Shown in pieces: positions 1-7,382 of a stretch of DNA of 64,000 nucleotides. The stretch spans positions 1 to 64,000 of the forward strand of contig NTXX01000007.1 of the NCBI GenBank assembly GCA_002559145.1, in the 5' to 3' direction. The notes under the pieces were generated by a model. It ran no database searches, had not been told where the DNA came from, and worked only from the letters and a program-made list of their open reading frames with translations. The stretch comes from Bacillus sp. AFS006103. GTDB lineage: Bacteria; Bacillota; Bacilli; Bacillales; Cytobacillaceae. Made by a program: the position numbers and the translations under genes. How positions within the stretch are numbered: the stretch's first letter is position 1; the number at the start of each line of letters is the position of its first letter.

Positions 1-280
1 GTTATGTCAGAAGCGACATTCACTATCATATCAACTTTCTATCATTATGTCAATATAATATTTTATCTTTTTTTCTATCACTTTTTGCAATAAAATAGGT
101 TCGGCTAAAAGCGACCTTCTTATAGTACCATCTTCGATTTACTTATGCAACAGAAAGTTTTTCTTTTATATTCAGCTGCAACTCCATACAAATACTTTCT
201 ACTATTATAAATGTCTATCAATATTCGACTTCGAAAACTATCGGGGCGTGACAGGCACAGGAAGTAAGACAGCCTTAAAG
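1..280. other. Intergenic, no gene seen
   Basis: AT-rich sequence with no supportable coding region. Positions 243-256 carry the short motif GGGGCGTGACAGGC, which recurs at 19037-19050 and in altered form at 5551-5563. This points to a small dispersed repeat. Confidence 0.5.
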
Positions 281-310
281 AAGACCACCCAGATATGGCT
301 GGGTGGTCTT
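281..310 (-). terminator. Intrinsic terminator of the YocS-like gene
   Basis: A perfect 12-bp stem (281-292 with 299-310) closes a 6-nt loop. It lies 5 bp downstream of the stop codon of the minus-strand transporter gene, and a T-rich run follows on the minus strand. Confidence 0.85.
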
Positions 311-315
311 CAGTG

Positions 316-1278
316 TTAACCTACCTTTTGGATACTTTGATTATTTTGATCTTTCTCTTTCATCCGGCTGAAAATATTAGCGAGTACGGAACCCGATAGA
401 TTATGCCACACACTGAAAATCGCACTTGGTACTGCCGCTAAAGGAGAGAAGTGAGCCGTAGCGATTGCAACTCCCAAGCCGGAATTCTGCATGCCCACTT
501 CCATTGCCACAGCCTTTTGCTTGGCAAGGTCCATTCCGCATAAACGGGCAAAGAAGAATCCTATTAAGAAACCTAGTAAATTATGTAGGATCACAACTCC
601 AAAGATAAGCAATCCAGTTTCGGCAATCTTCGCCGCACTACCTGCTACGACAGCAGATACAATTAACACAATCGCAGTAACGGAAACAAGCGGCAATGCT
701 TTCGCACCGGCTTTAGCTTGTTTTCCAAAGAACTTTTTAATGATAAACCCAAGCGTTAATGGGACAATCACTACTTGTACAATCGAAAGGAATAAAGAAG
801 CCACACTGACATCCACCCATTTGCTTGCAAACAGAAGAATGAGCAATGGTGTGACAATTGGTGCAAGAATCGTAGAAACAGAGGCAATGGCAACAGCTAA
901 CGCTACATTTCCTCTTGCTAGAAACACCATAACATTGGAGGCTGTACCGCTCGGGCAGCATCCTACTAAAATAACACCTACAGCGACTTCCTTCGGTAAA
1001 TCCAGTCCAACTGCCAATAAAAAGGCAAGCAATGGCATGATGATAAAGTGACCGATGACCCCAAGCGCCACTTCCTTCGGTCTTCTAAATACTTCTTTAA
1101 AATCCGATAACTCGAGTGTAAGGCCCATTCCAAACATAACAATCCCTAATAAAGGAACAATATAGCCTCCCAGCCATACAAAGTGTGCAGGAAAAGAATA
1201 GGCAATAATAGCAAAAACCAAAACCCATAATGTAAATGTTTTTCCAGCAAAGGTGCTGATTTTCTCAATGACTCTCAT
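316..1278 (-). CDS. Bile acid:sodium symporter family transporter (YocS/PanS-like)
   Basis: A 320-residue integral membrane protein with about nine or ten hydrophobic segments. It belongs to the BASS family (Na+-coupled uptake of organic anions; bacterial members include YocS and the ketopantoate transporter PanS). Family marks are the glycine/proline-rich GCCPSGTASNVM near residue 107 and EVGMQNSGLG near residue 262, the two crossing-helix ion-binding stretches. The length is typical. The start ATG at 1278 follows a GGGGG-type ribosome binding site. The gene stands alone, with its own terminator. The substrate cannot be told from sequence. Confidence 0.88.
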   Translation of the reverse strand: MRVIEKISTFAGKTFTLWVLVFAIIAYSFPAHFVWLGGYIVPLLGIVMFGMGLTLELSDFKEVFRRPKEVALGVIGHFIIMPLLAFLLAVGLDLPKEVAVGVILVGCCPSGTASNVMVFLARGNVALAVAIASVSTILAPIVTPLLILLFASKWVDVSVASLFLSIVQVVIVPLTLGFIIKKFFGKQAKAGAKALPLVSVTAIVLIVSAVVAGSAAKIAETGLLIFGVVILHNLLGFLIGFFFARLCGMDLAKQKAVAMEVGMQNSGLGVAIATAHFSPLAAVPSAIFSVWHNLSGSVLANIFSRMKEKDQNNQSIQKVG

Positions 1279-1612
1279 AACAAAAACCCCCTCAAAAATT
1301 ATGTTAATTTTTTCTAAAGATTAGTTTGTAATTATATTAGTATAAATTTTTATAAAAATCAATATTTTCTAACAAAACAAACAAAGCGCCAAAGCGGGGA
1401 TTTTCCATACTACTAAAATAACTAAAAGGCCTATTTACTGCGAACCCCCTGGAGGTAAAGCAAGTAAGTAGGCCTTTTTGTTACATAGACTAAATGTATT
1501 TAAAAATACGATCACTTCCACTTTTTTATACCATACCTGGTATCGCATAAAGAGCCAAATTCTTAGTAACCAATAAAAAGTCAAAAGAACCGTCCCCATG
1601 ATCCAGGGATGA
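1279..1612. other. Intergenic with hairpin and REP-like motif
   Basis: No gene seen. Positions 1423-1480 form a long hairpin (AAAAGGCCTA paired with TAGGCCTTTT) that could end transcription from either side. AGAACCGTCCCCATG at 1586-1600 is a short dispersed motif also found at 5808 and 50749. Confidence 0.5.
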
Positions 1613-2545
1613 TTAATCATCCTCAATCTCGATTTCGGTGTAGTGTTCTTCCTCCTCGTTAGGAGTGGGGGTTGGATGGTTTGAGGATTCATCTTGTTGG
1701 GGCTTGTCCGTTTCGTCTGTACTAGATTGCTGTTTCTCCATTTTCTCCTTGACGGCCTTCATTTTTTCTATTTCCTCTTTTACTTCCTCCGTTATCTTGC
1801 GAGGTATAACATCTTTACCATATGTCGCTCCAATATTGAGGGCACCGCTCAACTCATGAATGCCAATCTGACCAAAGTTATTGGTTTGCTCATATTTATC
1901 TAAATAAAATTTATCAATATAAAATGTATTCATAATAGGATTCTGCTGTATCGCCTCCCTTTCTTTTTCCTCCCATTTCCTCAGCAGATGATTTTGCTTT
2001 TCTACTAATTCTTCTATTTGAGTGAGTATCCCAGCTTGCACCTCATTAACCATTTCATATTTTTTCTCCAGCTCACGGACTCTTATGTCTATGGGCGAGG
2101 AGCGGGTGTCACTCTGTTCTTGCCCATTGCCCCTATTTTCCTTGAGACGATAACTCCCCCCACTCATATCTTTTGCTGATTGGTTAGCGTGTTGGGACAA
2201 AATAATCTCTTTTACTATTTTCTCAAGGCCGTCGATCCTTTGTGATAGCTCACTGACCTTTTGTACTTGCAGTTTCAATTCTTTACTATCGTCAACATTC
2301 CTTTTTGAATGAATCTCCTGTTCGGACTTATTGGCATCCACTTTTTTCTGCTCGGTCCATGATCGCTTGTCCTTCACAAGTTTGTCAGTTCCTAACATCG
2401 ATAGCCGAAGTTGTTTTTCAAATTCTAATAACTTCTTCATTTGGACTTCCAGTGTGTTTATCCGTAAAATTTGCTTATCGTAATCATTTGCGCTGTTTAA
2501 CGAATTTTCCTTATTATTCCGGCCGAATATCCCTTTAATAGGCAT
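1613..2545 (-). CDS. Coiled-coil protein with LNIG-type motif, possibly spore-associated (GerPC-like)
   Basis: About 310 residues starting at ATG 2545, which has a GGGGA ribosome binding site six bases upstream; the longer TTG-started frame to 2587 is less likely. Residues ~25-120 and ~150-210 are strongly charged and heptad-rich (coiled coil). Near residue 210 comes FYIDKFYLDKYEQTNNFG, then ELSGALNIGATYG, which resembles the conserved C-terminal patch of GerPC-type spore coat proteins. The tail is very acidic. It lies 69 bp downstream of an Hsp20 gene and opposite four GerPA/PF-like genes, so a role in the spore coat is inferred from context. No catalytic motif is visible. Confidence 0.55.
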   Translation of the reverse strand: MPIKGIFGRNNKENSLNSANDYDKQILRINTLEVQMKKLLEFEKQLRLSMLGTDKLVKDKRSWTEQKKVDANKSEQEIHSKRNVDDSKELKLQVQKVSELSQRIDGLEKIVKEIILSQHANQSAKDMSGGSYRLKENRGNGQEQSDTRSSPIDIRVRELEKKYEMVNEVQAGILTQIEELVEKQNHLLRKWEEKEREAIQQNPIMNTFYIDKFYLDKYEQTNNFGQIGIHELSGALNIGATYGKDVIPRKITEEVKEEIEKMKAVKEKMEKQQSSTDETDKPQQDESSNHPTPTPNEEEEHYTEIEIEDD

Positions 2546-2614
2546 AGTAAATCCCCGCAAACTATGATTTATTTTCCCTTCATACAACCAGCGTATGAAA
2601 TGCTTAAAGATTGG

Positions 2615-3124
2615 CTATTCAATTGGCACCTGTTCTTCGTTAAAATAGTGCCGTTTATATGAAACGATCAACAAGCCATTGCTAAACCTTGCACTAACTT
2701 GATTGGGTAGGACAGGTTCTGGAAGCTGGATGATTCGCTCAAAATCTCCAGTATTTCTTTCTTGCTGTACCACCTCCCCTTTGATGAGGTTTTTCTTGCT
2801 TCCTTTTATTAATACCTTTATGCCTGATACTGACAACTGGATATCTTCCTTTAAATAACCAGGTAGATCGACGACCAATATAACCTCTTCGTCTGTCAAA
2901 TAGATATCGGTTGGTGGAAACCTTTTCTCCCTCACAGGTTCTGCTTTTGCCTCTCCAGGCTGACCAAAATCAAAATTACTTTTCATAAATTCATCAAAGG
3001 AGGGCTGCTCAAAAATACCACTCCAAAAGTCATTGGATTGATAATTCTTTGCCAAATCCATCCATTGTAACATCTTATTCATATCCATGTATGGATCCTC
3101 CTCCGAAGAATAAAGCTGGTCCAT
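2615..3124 (-). CDS. Hsp20/alpha-crystallin family protein
   Basis: A 169-residue small heat-shock-type protein. The alpha-crystallin beta-sandwich spans roughly residues 70-165, with PPTDIYLTDEEVILVVDLPGYLKEDI at its start and RFSNGLLIVSY (the usual NGLL motif) near the end. Such proteins are ATP-independent holdases, and in Bacillus several (CotM/CotP types) are built into the spore coat. Its place between a coiled-coil spore-like gene and four GerPA/PF-like genes supports a coat role rather than a general heat-shock role. The start ATG at 3124 is the only good candidate. Confidence 0.8.
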   Translation of the reverse strand: MDQLYSSEEDPYMDMNKMLQWMDLAKNYQSNDFWSGIFEQPSFDEFMKSNFDFGQPGEAKAEPVREKRFPPTDIYLTDEEVILVVDLPGYLKEDIQLSVSGIKVLIKGSKKNLIKGEVVQQERNTGDFERIIQLPEPVLPNQVSARFSNGLLIVSYKRHYFNEEQVPIE

Positions 3125-3322
3125 TTATAAATTTGCATCTTATATTCATCGTATTTATGATTTATCAAATCATTCATGGAAAAAGGATTTTTACTTAAAA
3201 AAATTCAAAGAAATCGACCGATGATCCGATTACTGGTTTCTAAACCTAATGTCCTAACATAATCACCAAGTGCCCAGCATAGGCTTTAAGTATCCCGGGT
3301 TTTATAGAAAGGATTCTGGTCG

Positions 3323-3553
3323 ATGTTCTTTTTACCAACTACAATCAATATAAAAGGCATTAAATTGAATAATGTTGATCATTTAAGTACAGTCTCATTT
3401 AGTTCAACGATTATTCATAACAAAAATGTAAGTGCAAAGAAAAACCAAGGAATGGGCCAGCAGCTGGCAGATGGTACACGGAGGGCGTTCACAGTCTCTT
3501 CAACATTGGATAATGAGCTTCAGGATAGCACGTCACAAAAAACAACGAATTAA
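3323..3553 (+). CDS. GerPA/GerPF-like spore protein (copy 1)
   Basis: A 76-residue protein of the GerPA/GerPF family, small beta-rich coat proteins that help germinants pass through the coat. It shows the N-terminal pattern INIKGIKLNNVDHLSTVSFSS and the family-like end ...TLDNELQDST. GAAAGGATT precedes the ATG as ribosome binding site. It is the first of four related genes in a row that diverge from the hsp20 gene. It is more distant from the classical GerPF sequence than copies 3 and 4. The specific role of each paralogue is unknown. Confidence 0.65.
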   Translation: MFFLPTTINIKGIKLNNVDHLSTVSFSSTIIHNKNVSAKKNQGMGQQLADGTRRAFTVSSTLDNELQDSTSQKTTN

Positions 3554-3572
3554 AAAAGCTTAGGAGGGTTTT

Positions 3573-3827
3573 ATGTCAGGTCCGGTTCCTTACATCAACA
3601 TCAATATCAATATCATAAAGGTAAACTCTTTTGAGAATGCTTCAGCCATAAATGTCGGGCAAAACCTACTAGCTGAGTGGCATAATTCAGACAAAAAAAA
3701 TATGGGTTTAGGCCAAAATATGGGGGATGGAAGCAACTTCCTCGGTACAAGAAGTTTGGTTGATGACCGTGATCAACTGGATTCCAACTCTACCTTTACA
3801 TCGACGGCCCAAGTTCCAATTCCATAG
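3573..3827 (+). CDS. GerPA/GerPF-like spore protein (copy 2)
   Basis: An 84-residue protein opening with MSGPVPYINININ, then VNSFENASAINVGQNLL, the typical GerPA/PF layout of a short beta strand followed by a NVG turn. MGLGQNMGDGSN in the middle is shared in form with its neighbours (GMGQQLADG, GIGEQNGDL, AFGEALGDL). AGGAGG lies seven bases before the ATG. It follows copy 1 by 19 bp and precedes copy 3 by 10 bp, so the set looks like one operon, most likely made in the mother cell during sporulation (inference). Confidence 0.65.
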   Translation: MSGPVPYINININIIKVNSFENASAINVGQNLLAEWHNSDKKNMGLGQNMGDGSNFLGTRSLVDDRDQLDSNSTFTSTAQVPIP

Positions 3828-3837
3828 GAGTGAGACC

Positions 3838-4071
3838 ATGACATTTGCGCCTGCTACTCTTAACATTTTGGGTATAAAAATTAATGCCATTGACCATGGA
3901 GCAGTTGTTAATCTAGGGCCAAGTCAGCACGTAGATTTGTTTGTCTCCTATAAACGGAATCAAGGAATTGGAGAACAAAATGGAGACTTATGCCCTACTT
4001 TGGCTTCAACTTCTTGGGTGCTTGATAATGATTTAATTGATAGTTCCTCCGTAAAATCAAGTTTCCTATAG
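3838..4071 (+). CDS. GerPA/GerPF-like spore protein (copy 3)
   Basis: A 77-residue protein starting at ATG 3838 with AGGAGTGA just upstream; longer upstream in-frame starts overlap the previous gene and lack a ribosome binding site. It reads LNILGIKINAIDHGAVVNLG, SYKRNQGIGEQNGDL and VLDNDLIDSSSVKS. The last block matches the conserved NxxDxDxxD end of GerPA/GerPF proteins. It is closest to copy 4, so the two look like a recent duplication. Confidence 0.72.
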   Translation: MTFAPATLNILGIKINAIDHGAVVNLGPSQHVDLFVSYKRNQGIGEQNGDLCPTLASTSWVLDNDLIDSSSVKSSFL

Positions 4072-4129
4072 CATCTTGCTCCATTTATCCTGATCTTTGG
4101 GGTATACATCAAAAAATAGGAGTGTTTAC

Positions 4130-4366
4130 ATGTTTTTTATATCTCCGATGGTCATCAATGTGTTGGGCGTTAAAGTTAATAGCATTGACAATGGAGCAGT
4201 CGCAAATACGGGTTCGTTACAAATAATTGACCAATTTATTTCCTATAAGCGAAATCAGGCATTTGGAGAAGCACTCGGTGACTTGTCCCCTGTCAATCTC
4301 TCATCCAATACCGTAGTTGACCCCGATGTCAGTGATAGCAATTCCATTAAAAATAGTGTTGTTTGA
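4130..4366 (+). CDS. GerPA/GerPF-like spore protein (copy 4)
   Basis: A 78-residue protein starting at ATG 4130 with AGGAGTG upstream; an 11-codon N-terminal extension in the same frame has no ribosome binding site. VINVLGVKVNSIDNGAVANTG, FISYKRNQAFGEALGDLSP and DPDVSDSNSIKNS align residue for residue with copy 3. It ends the four-gene run, and a strong hairpin terminator follows within 25 bp. Confidence 0.72.
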   Translation: MFFISPMVINVLGVKVNSIDNGAVANTGSLQIIDQFISYKRNQAFGEALGDLSPVNLSSNTVVDPDVSDSNSIKNSVV

Positions 4367-4390
4367 CACTTTTCTATGTGTCATTTATGT

Positions 4391-4434
4391 AGAAAAAGGC
4401 GATTCCTAATTATTATTAGAAATCGCCTTTTTCT
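4391..4434 (+). terminator. Intrinsic terminator after the GerPA/PF-like run
   Basis: AGAAAAAGGCGATT (4391 onward) pairs with AATCGCCTTTTTCT across an 11- to 14-nt AT-rich loop. The right arm itself supplies the T run. Confidence 0.85.
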
Positions 4435-4678
4435 AATGTCATTTACTTTGATTCCACTTAGAGGAATGAGCCAACCTATTTCCCATAAGGATATATAGTA
4501 GTCTAGGAGCTCTACCCCAAAGTTTGCAAATTTTAGTCAAAAAAACGAACAAATGATTTCTAAAAAAGCTGACGGAGTTGATTGCTTGACCAATTTCATT
4601 CCAGAAAAGCTATCTGTTGAATACATAAATAGTGTTATTGCTGATTTTCACCTACACTTCAGCAAATTTCCCTATCAA
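4435..4678. other. Non-coding / decayed sequence
   Basis: No credible gene. A 45-codon open stretch at 4552-4690 (MISKKADGVD...) ends exactly in the palindrome at 4679. It may be a relic of a larger decayed gene, but it has no clear ribosome binding site. Confidence 0.35.
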
Positions 4679-5090
4679 TCAAACGTTTGATTAAAACGGC
4701 TTCACCCCTTGGTACATAAGCCTCAAACCTACATGAGTCTAAAATAAGTTGTAGAAAATTATCAAAAAAGTAGTAGGTTCCTATCGAAAAGTCATTATGC
4801 GACACCCTTTCGACGAAATAACAAAAAGGATATACTATTCAAACGTTTGGTTGAAATCCCAACAAGAACTGATATATCAGAATTCCACCTGCAAAGTAAG
4901 CACAAAGACTGTCGATAGGATTTATTCATTTCGCAGGAAATAATGCACTTTCCAACAAAATCAGTTGGTTTCTGCAGAATTCTAGTAATCCCCCGCCTTT
5001 TCAACACTACACAAACGTTTAATTAAAAATGACCTCAACCCACGCTGTTCTTGGATCTACCCCCCTTTTAAAAGTGACTAAATTAAGAAG
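4679..5090. repeat. Dispersed palindrome-bearing repeat, copy A
   Basis: The 12-bp palindrome TCAAACGTTTGA occurs at 4679-4690 and in near-identical form at 4839-4850 and 5011-5022, a spacing of 160 and 172 bp. Each is followed by a related segment (ATTAAAACGGCTTCACCCC-like). The whole block is clearly similar to 37210-37560 and partly to 44581-45130, 18900-19000 and 49250-49560. Frames through it are broken by stops, so it is either non-coding or long decayed. Function unknown. Confidence 0.65.
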
Positions 5091-5237
5091 ATAAAAAGAG
5101 TAAGCAGCCTCTAAGACAGGATCTTACTCTTTTAAATTGGTTTTGAAGTTAACAATGATATTTCCATCTCACCACAGCACTTTATTGATTTAATCTTATT
5201 TCACAGCGCGGGTCTGACCCTGTTTATTCAAATCTGA

Positions 5238-5549
5238 CACGACTTCGGACACACCCTTGCTTTTTTGGCCCTCCCTTGTCCGAAGTTAACACGACTTCGG
5301 ACACGCCCTTGCTTTTTTGGACGTTCCTTGTCCGAAGTTGACACGACTTCGGACACAATCTTGCTTTGTTGAACCTTTCTTGTCCGAAGTTGACACGACT
5401 TCGGACACAATCTTGCTTTGTTGGACCTTCCTTGTCCGAAATTAACACGACTTCGGACACAATCTTGCTTTGTTGGTCCTTCCCTGTCCGAAGTTAACAC
5501 GACTTCGGAAACAAACTTGCTTTGTTGGCCCTTCCTTGTCCGAAGTTGC
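5238..5549. repeat. Six tandem 52-bp units with internal inverted repeats
   Basis: Six head-to-tail copies of a 52-bp unit. Each unit holds ACTTCGGACA near its start and TGTCCGAAGT near its end (a 10-bp inverted repeat around ~26 nt of variable T/C-rich sequence), so each unit can fold as a hairpin. As 52 is not a multiple of three, the open frames across it are accidental. One diverged single unit lies at about 46826-46877. It is not CRISPR-like, because the variable part is itself conserved between copies. Confidence 0.85.
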
Positions 5550-5557
5550 GGGACGTG

Positions 5558-5827
5558 ACAAGCAATGGAATTTTGCTTGAATAGAAGAACCTCTTAACAA
5601 ATAGTTAAGAGGTCAAGGAAGATATAGGTTGCCATGAAACGCCGAACCGTTCATTGACCCAGCCAAACTATTTACTGAAACCATAATTGTTCAAAGGTAT
5701 AATGCTTGGCTGGATTCCAAGAGACACAAATACAAAACAACTGGATGACACTAGAGAAAATACAATCCTTTAGAAGAATGAGCTAAAAAAGCAGTTATAA
5801 ACGTCCAAGAACCGTCCCCCTTGGGCA
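5558..5827. other. Intergenic with hairpin and possible gene relic
   Basis: A 10-bp perfect stem (5589-5598 with 5604-5613) may end minus-strand transcription. Plus-strand text around 5660-5760 keeps some coding-like residues (EPFIDPAKLFTETIIVQRYN in one frame) but has stops and no start, so it is at most a relic. AGAACCGTCCCC at 5808-5819 is the REP-like motif. Confidence 0.4.
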
Positions 5828-6334
5828 TCAAAGTTTAGCTTTATTAAATGACTTTTGTTTAACCATTTTATTCACTAGTTGATAAATCCCAATTCCTACA
5901 ACGGCACCCGCACTATCAATGAAAACATCCTTTACCTGCGGACCTCTACCCGGTACAAAAATTTGGTGAAATTCATCTGAAGCGGCATAAAGGACGCAAA
6001 TCCCAATAGCTAAAAGCAAGTTCTTACCTTTTGGGATTTCACCTTTTCTCAAAGCGTTTCGTACTAAAATAGCAAGGATTAAGTAGGCAAAGAAATGCGC
6101 ATTTTTTCTTACGATATGATTTACTTGCTCCATATTCAAATCAGCCCCAGGAGTAAGCTTATTCAATAGTTCGATCAACTTTTCGGTTACTCCCGTACTA
6201 AGAGAGTTAGATTGAGTAGCTGGTTGAGCAGACATATTAAATATAAGAAACATCCAAAGGAATACTAAAATCCAAGGTATGAGGGATTGGATTTTCTGAT
6301 TAACTGACATTGTCTTTTCCATTTTATTTTGCAC
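5828..6334 (-). CDS. VanZ family membrane protein
   Basis: A 168-residue protein of the VanZ family. It has four hydrophobic segments and the family marks NMSAQPATQSNSLS after helix 1, VRKNAHFFAYLILA in the middle, and DEFHQIFVPGRGPQVKDVFIDSAGAVVG. Start is a GTG at 6334, with AGGAGT seven bases upstream; the later in-frame ATGs have weaker sites. VanZ was named from a teicoplanin-resistance transposon, but most chromosomal relatives, including this isolated gene, have no proven link with glycopeptide resistance. It is monocistronic by context. Confidence 0.85.
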   Translation of the reverse strand: MQNKMEKTMSVNQKIQSLIPWILVFLWMFLIFNMSAQPATQSNSLSTGVTEKLIELLNKLTPGADLNMEQVNHIVRKNAHFFAYLILAILVRNALRKGEIPKGKNLLLAIGICVLYAASDEFHQIFVPGRGPQVKDVFIDSAGAVVGIGIYQLVNKMVKQKSFNKAKL

Positions 6335-6534
6335 GTTAATTACTCCTAAAAAATTATAATAAATCTTATTCTATCATTCTCGGTCGAGAAGTCCTATTAT
6401 TATCGCCAAAAGTCTTACAGTCTTTATGGAGAAAATCATCATATATTTGATGCATAAAATGAACACGCAAAAGTACAATCGTGAAACCCAAAATGGCACG
6501 TCACTTGACCAAATTAAAAATGAGCTGTAATGAG

Positions 6535-6566
6535 AAAGGGAAAGAGTAAAATTTCACTCTTTCCCT
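6535..6566 (-). terminator. Intrinsic terminator of the TerC-like gene
   Basis: AGGGAAAGAGT pairs with ACTCTTTCCCT around an eight-base loop, just downstream of the minus-strand stop at 6573. A T-rich stretch follows on that strand. Confidence 0.85.
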
Positions 6567-6572
6567 CAATAA

Positions 6573-7262
6573 TTATGCTGCTTGTCTTTCTTTAACTTTC
6601 CTTGCATTTCCTCGGTTTTTAGCATAACCTGCTACAAGTATCATGACTGTTACGATAGCTAGAATTGCATAAGACATAGCCCCATGTGAAAGATCAACCA
6701 AACGATTTAAACTTTTATCTTTTAAAATCATCTCTCCAGCTGTCCATGTAAGGATACCAGCCCCAATATAGATAATAATCGGATATTTTCCCATCAAGTA
6801 AACCAGAAATTTAGAACCAATGATCATCAGTGGAATACTTATAGTAATCCCGGCAATTAATAGACCCATATGACCACCAGCAGCCCCGGCCACTGCAACA
6901 ACATTGTCCAAACTCATTGTTAAGTCAGCAACTGCAATAGTAACAACTGCTTTCCAAATAGAGTTATAACTCTTTATGTGAGCATCTTCCTCTTTCCCTT
7001 GGTCCAGTACTCCCCATGCGATATATGCCAGCAATAGACCTGCAACAGCATGAATGTAAGGAATCCCCATTATCATCAGAACAACCGCCGCAAGGATAAT
7101 ACGGAAAATAACAGCAAAGGCCGTACCAGCGAAGATTGCTTTATTTTGTAAATTTTTAGGTAAAGATCTTGTGGCCATGGCAATGACTACGGCATTATCA
7201 CCAGATAGAATGATATCAATCATGATTATTTTTAATATGGTTACAATGACTTCTGTCTCCAT
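6573..7262 (-). CDS. TerC family integral membrane protein (YjbE-type)
   Basis: A 229-residue protein with about seven membrane helices. The paired acidic motifs of the TerC fold are present: IDIILSGDNAVVIAMA near residue 16 and ADLTMSLDNVVAVAGAAG near residue 114. Bacillus TerC proteins (YceF, YkoY, YjbE) are linked to manganese efflux and metalation of exported enzymes. The length fits the short YjbE branch. Start ATG 7262 has AGGAAGAGG upstream. The 120 bp upstream leader does not show the conserved yybP-ykoY manganese riboswitch core that I would recognise. It is not adjacent to the TerY-like genes 30 kb away. Confidence 0.85.
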   Translation of the reverse strand: METEVIVTILKIIMIDIILSGDNAVVIAMATRSLPKNLQNKAIFAGTAFAVIFRIILAAVVLMIMGIPYIHAVAGLLLAYIAWGVLDQGKEEDAHIKSYNSIWKAVVTIAVADLTMSLDNVVAVAGAAGGHMGLLIAGITISIPLMIIGSKFLVYLMGKYPIIIYIGAGILTWTAGEMILKDKSLNRLVDLSHGAMSYAILAIVTVMILVAGYAKNRGNARKVKERQAA

Positions 7263-7382
7263 TTATTGAAAACCTCTTCCTGTAAATTAATTAGTGTCGG
7301 CTTGTCCAAATTTTTTCGATGTTTGTTCTAGGTACGTAAATTTTTATAAAAGAAAAGTCCTGCTGGTGCAATTATATTTTAC

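Noticed and set aside
491-1051. 186-codon plus-strand ORF
   Set aside because: Antisense shadow of the YocS-like gene, without a ribosome binding site.
3125-3322. SigK or SigE promoters between hsp20 and the GerPA-like genes
   Set aside because: CATA-type -10 candidates exist on both strands, but no -35 partner at correct spacing could be supported.
5224-5500. Overlapping minus-strand ORFs with repeated CPKSCQLRTRK-like peptides
   Set aside because: They are produced by the 52-bp tandem array; the period is not a multiple of three and there is no start signal.
5238-5549. CRISPR array
   Set aside because: The sequence between the inverted repeats is itself conserved from unit to unit, so there are no unique spacers, and no cas genes are near.
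5828-6334. Glycopeptide-resistance determinant (VanZ)
   Set aside because: No VanA/H/X/R/S genes nearby; isolated VanZ-family proteins are common in Bacillus without this role.
6573-7262. TerC-like gene as part of the TerY-P system
   Set aside because: It is 30 kb from the triad, has its own terminator, and belongs to the ordinary YjbE-type branch.
7263-7382. Manganese (yybP-ykoY) riboswitch before the TerC-like gene
   Set aside because: The leader is short and shows no recognisable conserved core.
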